A stretch of DNA of 15,121 bases from Candidatus Thorarchaeota archaeon MP8T_1. GTDB lineage: Archaea > Asgardarchaeota > Thorarchaeia > Thorarchaeales > Thorarchaeaceae. Positions 7,107 to 14,039 of this stretch are shown one piece after another. The translations under genes were made by a program, and so were the position numbers. How positions within the stretch are numbered: the first letter of the stretch is position 1; every line of letters begins with the position of its first letter. The stretch lies in contig PJER01000052.1 in the NCBI GenBank assembly GCA_002825465.1, positions 1 through 15,121 of the forward strand, written 5' to 3'. Below the pieces are notes generated by a model. That model was given only the letters and a program-made list of their open reading frames with translations, was not told the DNA's origin and did no database searches.

Positions 7107-8962
7107 TAAGAAATCATCTCGTTATTCTTCTTGCGAATATAAAGAAGTCCTACGGTAGACGCAATCACTATGCTCGGGTAGATGAACCAATCAAGAGGAA
7201 TTTGTAATGTTTCCGGCTTTGTTGGATCCGTATTAGCAAGGTACTCTTGGAGGTTAGTGTAACCATCTCCATCTAGATCCAAATTAGCATCATCAGGATT
7301 CAGAGGATTTAGGCCATATGTTAGCTCCCATAAGTCATCGATAAGGTCAGAATCAGAATCTGCAGAGAACGGATTTAAACCACCTGTATATTCCTGAGCA
7401 TTTGATAATCCATCCAGATCAGCATCATCATTTCCGTCAGAAGCATCTCGTGGATTGAATCCCATTGCCAATTCATAATTGTCAGGCATCGAGTCTTGAT
7501 CAGAATCTATACTATACATATCTGTCCCAAGAAGAATCTCTTCAGCATCAGATAATGTATCCCCGTCTTGATCAGATTCAAAATAACTCTGGTCTAACCA
7601 GAACTCTTCTTGGTCAAGAACGTTATTCCCATCGATATCTGTTTCATATGTTATTGTGACATCATAACCAACCGAAGTAGAGTCGGTGTCTTGAATTACT
7701 AGATAATGTGTTCCCTTCATGGTCAATTGTTCACTGAAGATTTCAGTTGGCATCCATGGAGAAGTATAGTTGTATACCTCTTCGGAGATAAGAGAGAAAT
7801 CTGGATCAAATAGAAGAAAGCGAGATGTACCTCCAAACCACCGTGATGAGATATTCATAATTGTTGGAGTTGTTACTGCAATCTGTATCACATCATACTG
7901 TCCAGGCTCTAGTGTAATGGAATTGTCTATTTGAGTTGGTGAACCATATTTTCGGCTCATCGTAAAGGCAATACTCGCCCCGATGACACCTGTAGTTTCC
8001 CTTCCAAGATTATAATTGAATTCCACATTATTCCAATAGTCCGTAGGTGTTCCTGTGTTTCCATCCACTGCATGACCTGATTCAGAAAAGCAAACTACTC
8101 CATTAAATCCTCTCTCAAAGAATACAAAGTGATCTGATGACTCCCATATTGGAAAATCTCCAGAGAGAACAGTAGTAACTAAATTAGAACCATAATTGTT
8201 ACTCATCATTCTTGCAAGTTCAGCCCAGTACTGAAACTTGTGATAATTTGCTTGACCTGCATTCGCATATCCAATTTCTATTCTTTCGCTTGGTACACCA
8301 TCAGGATCCTGAACAAGTAGAGTGTCGACATTGTAGAAGGCAAGTATGTCGGTGTTATTTAATTGGAAATCTAATGCCACCTCTGGGCTCCCAGACAAGG
8401 GATTAAATGCATGGTGACCGTTGAAGGCTAGAAAGTAGATATCAAGTGGCCACTCATACTTCGACAACATTCTAACAAGTGATAGTACTACAGCAATACC
8501 ACTCCCGTCTCCATTTGCACCGGGTGACCCCTGAATACTATCATAGTGAGCTGCTACAGCAATTGCTGGATTATCTCCTGGAAGATATCCTGGTAGTTTA
8601 CCGACTATATTGAAATAGTCTCCAACTATTCTAACTTCTACTTTATTGTTAGATAATTGCTGCATTTGTTCTATCAGATAGTTTCTTGCGAGTAAGTTAG
8701 TGCCTTCTGTTGCCATTGTATAATCATTGATCCATCGGGATCCATTTTCACAGAATTTTCTCACAATATCGCGATAATCTGTGATTGAAACATCACTGTA
8801 GATCTCAGCTGCGAGGTTCTCACCATATACTCTCTCAGACACCGGATTCGTTGGTGCATCAGCGATAATTACACTCTGTGTGTTGGTGGGTATGTCAATT
8901 GAGTAAACTGGTGGAACAATTAGCATAAGCCCTAGAGCTATGAAGACCCACAGTCGATTCAT
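7106..8962 (-). CDS. Secreted, membrane-anchored M28-family homologue C with TSP3-like repeats, predicted catalytically inactive
   Basis: The protein has 618 residues from ATG 8962; an in-frame TTG at 8980 would add six. I prefer the ATG because it begins a compact signal peptide (MNRLWVFIALGLMLIV). The M28 domain spans about 45-340. HYDS is kept (H139, D141), as is the later Asp (D213 in YNVDTL). The bridging Asp is G151 (NGDG), the Glu-Glu pair is H183-H184 (FNGHHAF), and the last His is G304 by alignment to paralogue B. Hydrolysis by the usual mechanism is therefore unlikely. After a PPC-like domain come TSP3-type repeats (DTDIDGNN, DQDGDTLSD, DSDQDSMPD, DADLDGLSN, DLDGDGYTN) and a membrane helix (about 588-609). 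It is the first gene of the run and is coupled to active peptidase B, 10 bases downstream. It resembles A more than B in the PPC region (TSPW, then TEIFS). Confidence 0.88.
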   Translation of the reverse strand: MNRLWVFIALGLMLIVPPVYSIDIPTNTQSVIIADAPTNPVSERVYGENLAAEIYSDVSITDYRDIVRKFCENGSRWINDYTMATEGTNLLARNYLIEQMQQLSNNKVEVRIVGDYFNIVGKLPGYLPGDNPAIAVAAHYDSIQGSPGANGDGSGIAVVLSLVRMLSKYEWPLDIYFLAFNGHHAFNPLSGSPEVALDFQLNNTDILAFYNVDTLLVQDPDGVPSERIEIGYANAGQANYHKFQYWAELARMMSNNYGSNLVTTVLSGDFPIWESSDHFVFFERGFNGVVCFSESGHAVDGNTGTPTDYWNNVEFNYNLGRETTGVIGASIAFTMSRKYGSPTQIDNSITLEPGQYDVIQIAVTTPTIMNISSRWFGGTSRFLLFDPDFSLISEEVYNYTSPWMPTEIFSEQLTMKGTHYLVIQDTDSTSVGYDVTITYETDIDGNNVLDQEEFWLDQSYFESDQDGDTLSDAEEILLGTDMYSIDSDQDSMPDNYELAMGFNPRDASDGNDDADLDGLSNAQEYTGGLNPFSADSDSDLIDDLWELTYGLNPLNPDDANLDLDGDGYTNLQEYLANTDPTKPETLQIPLDWFIYPSIVIASTVGLLYIRKKNNEMIS

Positions 8963-9069
8963 GTATTTTCGACCCAACAAAAGAGCCTAAGAAGGTTCGC
9001 CTAAAAGCAAAAGGACGTATTTCAAACTCTTTAATACTGTCCATTTATGTAACAGAGTGGTTGGTATTC
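8963..9069. promoter_or_regulatory. Divergent promoter region between the M28 run and the HD-fold gene
   Basis: The two transcription units start back to back here. On the plus strand, CTTTAATACT (about 9029-9038) resembles an archaeal TATA box. It would start transcription close to 9058-9065, giving a very short leader before ATG 9070. On the minus strand, TTTGAAATACG (about 9016-9026) is a weaker TATA candidate and would place the start about 30 bases before ATG 8962. Because the elements lie within tens of bases of each other, one regulator could affect both sides. No operator palindrome was seen. Confidence 0.4.
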
Positions 9070-10344
9070 ATGCCCGTAACTGATTTCCCCTCAGTCATGC
9101 AGATTAAAGATTCGATTCATGGTTATATACAGCTCTCTGAAGTTGAACGAGATCTGATAGATATGAGAATATCTCAAAGACTTCGCTATATTCATGGCCC
9201 TGTCGGATTATCTCTTGTTTATCCAGGGGCTGATATCTCACTGATGGGTCGTACATTAGGATTCATTCACATGGCTAGAGTATTCTTGGAGTATCTTGGA
9301 GGAACACAAGATGAGATTCAGAAGGGTCGTCTTGCCGCTCTTCTGCGAATGTTAGTCAATGGACCTTGGTCAAATGTTATGGATGAGTACCAAACAGTCC
9401 GTGGTGCTGAACCATATAAGCTAACTAAAGCAATTCTTGACTCTACAGATGTTGGAGTAATAATAGAAAAGCATGGGTACACAAGATCTGAAATTCAGGA
9501 TGTAATTGAAAAAGGAGTACCAATCAAAGGTCTACGTCTCGATCTCTTAAACTGTCCAATCAATCCTGAACTCATAGATGACTTGACTCGTGACTCATAT
9601 TTTGCAGGAGTTGATTATGCCCAACTTGAATTTCATAGATTATTTGATTCTACTCGTATTGCTAAGAACAAAATAGCTGTTGAGAGGAGTTCACTTTTTA
9701 CTCTTGAATCATACCTTTCTGCGGCAGTCAATATGTTTGATGCTGTGTACTTCCATAAGACTGTGAGAGCTGCAGAGCTTATGCTATTGCGAATATTAGA
9801 TGAGGCTGGGTCTCAACTGTTTCCTTCTCCCATAGAAGAAACGAAGAAATTCTTTCTCTTTGATGATTTGACAATTCTTCATAAAATTCTAAATATCGGT
9901 CCAGATGAATCTGAAGAATTACGAACTGCAAATCGTATCTTCTCTGATTTCAATAAGAGATACCTCATCAAATTAGTCAGTGCTAGAGCAATTTCTGATC
10001 CTACCTTTTTGAAGAAACTTTCTACTCCAGATGGAATCTATTCAATCGAAGAAGAGATTGCTAATGATTCAGGTATTGATGTAAAGAATGTCTATGTTGA
10101 TTTTCCTGATAGACCGTCAGTTACCTTCTACCCTGGTAAATTCGATCTCGATGAGATTGCTCTATTTGAGCGTGGATCTAGTGGATATGAATTCTGGAAA
10201 ATTAGTGATACGAGTCCAATGGCTAGAAGTTTTACCAGGATACTAAAACCTGTACGTGTTTATACTACACGAGGTTATCGCTCCAAACTTAAGAATGCCG
10301 CGGACAAAGTATTAGAAAGCGTAGATGCAGCAGGCTCGAAATAG
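9070..10344 (+). CDS. HD-domain (SAMHD1/COG1078-like) homologue lacking the HD active site
   Basis: The protein has 424 residues from ATG 9070; a TTG at 9061 would add three. AGAGTGG (9054-9060) suits the ATG. The fold signature of COG1078 dNTP phosphohydrolase relatives is clear: KDSIHGYIQLSEVER, ISQRLRYI, LVYPGA, TLGFIHMA, RLAALL, GPWSN and LTRDSYFAGVDY. The metal site is not kept. Family LLHDxGHGPFSH is here LLRMLVNGPWSN, so His and Asp become R93 and M94 and two further His become N97 and N102. The His of family REHSLG is R61. Only the last Asp (D175 in RDSYF) remains. Phosphohydrolase activity is unlikely; a nucleotide-binding, oligomeric or regulatory role is possible (inference). The C-terminal half (about 255-424) is less conserved-looking. 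It is cytoplasmic, divergent from the M28 run, and 71 bases upstream of the membrane protein gene. Confidence 0.88.
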   Translation: MPVTDFPSVMQIKDSIHGYIQLSEVERDLIDMRISQRLRYIHGPVGLSLVYPGADISLMGRTLGFIHMARVFLEYLGGTQDEIQKGRLAALLRMLVNGPWSNVMDEYQTVRGAEPYKLTKAILDSTDVGVIIEKHGYTRSEIQDVIEKGVPIKGLRLDLLNCPINPELIDDLTRDSYFAGVDYAQLEFHRLFDSTRIAKNKIAVERSSLFTLESYLSAAVNMFDAVYFHKTVRAAELMLLRILDEAGSQLFPSPIEETKKFFLFDDLTILHKILNIGPDESEELRTANRIFSDFNKRYLIKLVSARAISDPTFLKKLSTPDGIYSIEEEIANDSGIDVKNVYVDFPDRPSVTFYPGKFDLDEIALFERGSSGYEFWKISDTSPMARSFTRILKPVRVYTTRGYRSKLKNAADKVLESVDAAGSK

Positions 10345-10405
10345 TATCTCTTTGAACAGCCCATTCGTAATCCATATTACAACACATACCAATTGTTAGT
10401 TGTAT

Positions 10406-10410
10406 GGTGA
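10406..10410 (+). promoter_or_regulatory. Ribosome binding site deciding the start of the four-helix membrane protein
   Basis: GGTGA lies five bases before ATG 10416. It overlaps the ATG at 10404 that would otherwise be the longest start, so the shorter start is favoured. Confidence 0.6.
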
Positions 10411-10415
10411 GTAAT

Positions 10416-10883
10416 ATGATTGAAGAACCGAAAAATGCATTTGAAGAGATTTTTTCAGATAAGAATTTCCTATTAATTCTGGCTGGAGCCGTTATTTGGT
10501 TTATTGGATATTATGCATGGTTACTAGGCCCCCTCTTTGTCACAACGGGCTTTGCACTGGTCTGTTTTTCTGCATCATTGACATCATTAAGTCGTCCTGT
10601 ATCATCGGCTTGGCCTGGAATGCTTCTTGGAGGGCTCCTTCAAGTTGTAGGATATTACTTAGAATGGGTCTTCATTCTTGGCCCTGCTCTAATTGTCACT
10701 GGTGGTGTCATAGTTGTGTATTTTGCCATTCCACTTGCACTTCAACGAGGTGAGCTTCCTGTATTAACGAGATTGCAAAAACTTCTAGAATCCAAGAGAA
10801 AGAAAGAAGAAGTAAAGGATATCGAAGCTGAAGATGTTGAACCAGATGAACCTACAAGTGCTGAGAATGACGAAATGGAATGA
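10416..10883 (+). CDS. Small four-helix membrane protein with an internal duplication, function unknown
   Basis: I do not recognise this 155-residue protein. After a short acidic N-terminus it has four predicted membrane helices at about 18-34, 36-54, 66-82 and 85-107. The two hairpins look duplicated: GYYAWLLGP followed by VTTGFALV in the first half matches GYYLEWVFILGP followed by VTGGVIVV in the second. The last 45 residues are cytoplasmic or exposed. They are charged, first Lys/Arg-rich (SKRKKEE), then strongly acidic (DVEPDEPTSAEND). ATG 10416 is chosen because GGTGA precedes it; ATG 10404 is the alternative. The gene lies between the HD-fold gene and the zinc-ribbon gene on the same strand, with gaps of 71 and 94 bases, so the three may be co-transcribed. 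No transport or enzyme motif is visible. Confidence 0.8.
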   Translation: MIEEPKNAFEEIFSDKNFLLILAGAVIWFIGYYAWLLGPLFVTTGFALVCFSASLTSLSRPVSSAWPGMLLGGLLQVVGYYLEWVFILGPALIVTGGVIVVYFAIPLALQRGELPVLTRLQKLLESKRKKEEVKDIEAEDVEPDEPTSAENDEME

Positions 10884-10977
10884 TTATGAATAAGGCCCAT
10901 CTAAGATTTGCTTAAGAACGAAGGTTTCTCATCTATAGGTATCTAGTCATATCAACCACTACCTAAGGTGTGCCCCA

Positions 10978-13254
10978 GTGTTCTCTTGTAAGAAATGCAA
11001 CGAACTTCTATTCATTAAAAACGCAGAGATGAAGGATAGAATCCTCACTCTGGAGACTCAATGTCTTAATGGTCATAAAGGAGCAAGAAGAATTTCAGAG
11101 GCTAATATTCAGGAAATGGGTTCTGAGATCTTCAAGAAGATGTTTGTCTGTCTTGAATGTGGTTCTAATCTCTCTCTAATTGAAACACGGCTGCAGGGTG
11201 GTAAGGTAGAGGGTATTATGTTATGTCCAATCCATGGTATTCAGAAACGCGAATTTCCACATTCACTGCTTTCTGAGATTGAAGTCACAGCTTCTGAGGT
11301 TGATAGTCCTCGTGCTATTATTGATTCGTTTCGATGCCCTCAGTGTGGTTTCATATATGCTATCAGTGAAATTGAAAAGAGAGGCGGAATAATCGAACTC
11401 GACACTCGATGTGCAAATGGACATCGCACACAACGATTTCTACCAGAAGCAATCGATCCATCTCTACTCAAACGAATTTTACAACGTGTTGTGCACTGCG
11501 ACAAATGCGGCCTCCCAGGTCATATTGTTAATGTAGAGAAAAGAGGTAATTCAGCTCGTGTTCATTCATCATGTCCAGTACACGGATTAGCTAAGAAAGA
11601 TATTCCCCGAGTCTATCTGGAATCACTTGAAAGCGCTATCGCTGATATTCCTGAAGATGCAGTCTTACATGCTACCTTGACATCTAGAGACTGTAGAATG
11701 TCTCTAGCAGTCCGTGCAATTGAAGATACTAAATCTGGCTATCGATTAAAATGCATCTGTCCTGGAACTAAGTATTCAACTGAGAGAATTCTTCCTCTTA
11801 CCTGGAACAATCCAGTATCTGAGCGAATTACTAGAGCAATGTTGACATGCGATGAATGTGGCAATCTAACCCACATCTTGCGTAAACGAAAGCGAGGAAA
11901 GAAAGTAGAATTTCAAATTGTTTGCCCCACACATGGTGTGATGCAACGTGAAGCACCTCCCTCTGTTTTCGATGTTATATCCGCCACTGAAGATAGGATT
12001 GATAGATTTCCCTCTATTGTTAGAAGTTTAAACTGCACAAAATGCAACATGCCGCTTACATTACGAGACGTAGAGGAGCGTCGTGGCTTGGTTGAATTTG
12101 ATGTCGAATGTAGGAATGGCCATCGAAGTAAGAGGTTGTTCAAACCAGGTCTATCAAAACACACCCTAGCTGCCCTCTACAAGCAATTCTATCAATGTCC
12201 AGAGTGTTATGAAACGTTAGAACTTGTATATATTGAACCTGGAGCACGCGAAGATAGAGTAGTCCAATTATGTTCCATCCATGGCAAATTCGTGTATGAT
12301 ATTCCTCCTGATCATGCAAAAGCTATGCAGATTGCATATGACGAAATTCGGGCAGATATGACTAAACCTCCTGTTGAAGCTCCAGAGGTTGAACCACCAG
12401 TTACTCTTGAGGCAGAGGTTGAACCAATCACTGTATCTGAATCTGGAGTTAAAGTGTTGCGTGGCTGTGAGATAGTTGGTGGCAAGTTTGATTACAAAGT
12501 CAAGGTTGAGAATAACAGTGGGTATGTAATAACCAATGTCACCGTAAGCATTGTTGCCTATCCCCTCGATTGCTTGGAGCTTGCAGGTGAGAATGTCAAA
12601 TCAATCACGCGTATCGAGGTCGGAGGTTTCAGAAGTCCTCAATTCACATTTTATCCGAGTAAAGACTGTGTACAGGGTAAGATTGTAGCAACCGTTTCAT
12701 ATATTGATTTTCTCGATCAACTTCATACACTCAGTGTAGAACCTTATCTGATTCGTTCTGTTTGTGATCTCTTACAACCCTCGATGAAAACATCAAAGGA
12801 TTTTGATCTAATCCTTACAAGTCTTGAAAAAACTCAACAGGAGCAAAGTCTTGATTGGAATGCTCAAGTTTTATTCACGAAGGCTGAGAAGATTCTGCCT
12901 ACGAAGAACTTCCATGTCGTTGACACTGAAGAACATGTACTTGCAGGAGAGTTCATTGGAACTATACGTGGTTATGCTGAAGGGAAATATACTAAGAATA
13001 AGATTGCAGTGGTCATTATGATAACAGGACCTGAGAATGGTCGACATTCAATCATCAAGATGGAAGCCCTTGGTGAAGATGTTTCTATGCTTCCAACTAC
13101 TATTGACGAATTAGCTGATACGATGGATTCTTGGGTATGTCTTCGGTGTGGTGCTCCACTCGATACTGAACAAGTTGAGGAGATAGGTCGACGTTTACCC
13201 ATTCGATGCAAGTACTGCACTCATACCCTTACTATTGCGCTCTATTTACAATAA
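10978..13254 (+). CDS. 758-residue protein with alternating zinc-ribbon repeats, a beta-sandwich domain and a C-terminal zinc ribbon
   Basis: GTG 10978 follows AAGGTG (10965-10970). Residues 1-445 hold four pairs of modules. Type 1 modules end in C-x-NGH: C4/C7 with C29-H33, C120/C123 with C145-H149, and C353/C356 with C378-H382. Type 2 modules end in C-P-x-HG: C58/C61 with C83, C174/C177 with C199, C291/C294 with C316, and C407/C410 with C432. The third type 1 module (about 233-275) has lost its first CxxC. A Pro/Glu linker (462-488) follows. About 490-595 is an Ig-like beta region (GGKFDYKVKV, GYVITNVTVSIVAYP). About 596-716 is a mixed alpha/beta domain. Residues 721-747 form a final zinc ribbon (C721/C724, C744/C747). 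It has no signal peptide and is cytoplasmic. The beta region plus the alpha/beta domain recall the two-part appendage of coatomer and adaptin subunits (inference). No function can be assigned. Confidence 0.88.
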   Translation: MFSCKKCNELLFIKNAEMKDRILTLETQCLNGHKGARRISEANIQEMGSEIFKKMFVCLECGSNLSLIETRLQGGKVEGIMLCPIHGIQKREFPHSLLSEIEVTASEVDSPRAIIDSFRCPQCGFIYAISEIEKRGGIIELDTRCANGHRTQRFLPEAIDPSLLKRILQRVVHCDKCGLPGHIVNVEKRGNSARVHSSCPVHGLAKKDIPRVYLESLESAIADIPEDAVLHATLTSRDCRMSLAVRAIEDTKSGYRLKCICPGTKYSTERILPLTWNNPVSERITRAMLTCDECGNLTHILRKRKRGKKVEFQIVCPTHGVMQREAPPSVFDVISATEDRIDRFPSIVRSLNCTKCNMPLTLRDVEERRGLVEFDVECRNGHRSKRLFKPGLSKHTLAALYKQFYQCPECYETLELVYIEPGAREDRVVQLCSIHGKFVYDIPPDHAKAMQIAYDEIRADMTKPPVEAPEVEPPVTLEAEVEPITVSESGVKVLRGCEIVGGKFDYKVKVENNSGYVITNVTVSIVAYPLDCLELAGENVKSITRIEVGGFRSPQFTFYPSKDCVQGKIVATVSYIDFLDQLHTLSVEPYLIRSVCDLLQPSMKTSKDFDLILTSLEKTQQEQSLDWNAQVLFTKAEKILPTKNFHVVDTEEHVLAGEFIGTIRGYAEGKYTKNKIAVVIMITGPENGRHSIIKMEALGEDVSMLPTTIDELADTMDSWVCLRCGAPLDTEQVEEIGRRLPIRCKYCTHTLTIALYLQ

Positions 13255-13404
13255 GCATTGCAATATCAATAGCGACGGATCACAAAATATTGATTCGTAG
13301 TCATGCTGTGTGCCGCGTTAGAGAATTCTATTGTCCGTCCGTAAGAAGTGTAAAGAGCCATTCAATGTTCGTGGTGCGGAATTTCTATTCACTTTGGAAG
13401 AAAT
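13255..13404. other. Convergent intergenic region without a supported gene
   Basis: This gap separates the zinc-ribbon gene (+) and ubiX (-). I see no RNA gene or hairpin terminator. A short plus-strand frame (TTG 13331 to TAG 13405-13407) encodes KKCKEPFNVRGAEF, which looks faintly like a zinc-ribbon fragment, and a neighbouring frame reads EFYCPS just before it. This could be a decayed remnant or chance. Confidence 0.4.
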
Positions 13405-13974
13405 CTAGATTTCCCCTTTCCATGTTGCAGCTGACTCACGTGAAGAACTGATATGAGCAAGAACTCTATCCACAACAGAATCTACTAATTCTTCAATAGT
13501 CTTTGGCCTATGCCAGAATGCTGGTGATGCTGGAATTACGATTGCTCCAGCCTCTGTTACAGCTTCCATATTGCGAATATGAATAAGATTCAGAGGGCTC
13601 TCTCTAGGAACTAAGACAAGTTTGCGGCGCTCCTTCAAGGCACAATCTGCAGCTCGAGCTATTAGATTGTCCGCATATCCATGTGCTATTCCAGCTAATG
13701 TCTTCATTGAGCAAGGAATAATTACTACTGCATCAAGGTGAAAACTACCACTTGCTGGACCAGCAGCTAAGTCATTCTCATCATAGACCTTGTCAACCTT
13801 GGCAGTGAGTGCCTTGACCTCTAGACCTGTTTCATAATTGAGAGTCTTAGTACCCCATTTACTAATTACCAGATGAACTTCATGACCCTGTGCCTTTAAT
13901 GCCTTAACAAGGCGAACACCGTAAATTGCTCCACTAGCACCAGTTATCCCAACAAAGACTCTCTTTGTGCTCAT
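13405..13974 (-). CDS. ubiX: Flavin prenyltransferase, UbiX family
   Basis: UbiX joins a dimethylallyl group to FMN to make prenylated FMN, the cofactor of UbiD-type decarboxylases. In archaea such a decarboxylase serves the variant mevalonate pathway, so the gene may feed isoprenoid lipid synthesis here (established for the family, inferred for this organism). The 189 residues show the full pattern: GITGASGAIYG (9-19) for FMN phosphate, YETGL (47-51), IIPCSMKTLA, DNLIARAAD, LKERRKLVLVPRESPL and PAFWHRP (151-157). The family usually has Tyr in PAFY; here it is W154. The start ATG 13974 has AGGTGA six bases upstream; the longer frame from 14016 would add a non-conserved 14 residues. No ubiD is in the window. 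It lies 65 bases downstream of the DUF2070 gene on the same strand, so the two may share a transcript. Confidence 0.95.
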   Translation of the reverse strand: MSTKRVFVGITGASGAIYGVRLVKALKAQGHEVHLVISKWGTKTLNYETGLEVKALTAKVDKVYDENDLAAGPASGSFHLDAVVIIPCSMKTLAGIAHGYADNLIARAADCALKERRKLVLVPRESPLNLIHIRNMEAVTEAGAIVIPASPAFWHRPKTIEELVDSVVDRVLAHISSSRESAATWKGEI

Positions 13975-13979
13975 ATTTT

Positions 13980-13985
13980 TCACCT
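13980..13985 (-). promoter_or_regulatory. Ribosome binding site deciding the ubiX start
   Basis: The minus strand reads AGGTGA, five bases before ATG 13974. It supports starting at MSTKRVFVGITG over the longer frame beginning at 14016. Confidence 0.7.
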
Positions 13986-14039
13986 GACTGATTATTTTAG
14001 TTGAGTACGTGTCCATATACTTGTATCGAAATTGGACAT

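Noticed and set aside
9070..10344. Annotating the HD-fold protein as an active dNTP triphosphohydrolase
   Set aside because: The His-Asp pair and further His residues of the metal site are replaced; only one Asp remains.
13255..13404. Small minus-strand frame (about 32 codons) starting ATGGCTCTTTAC
   Set aside because: It is very short, has no ribosome binding site and no recognisable motif.
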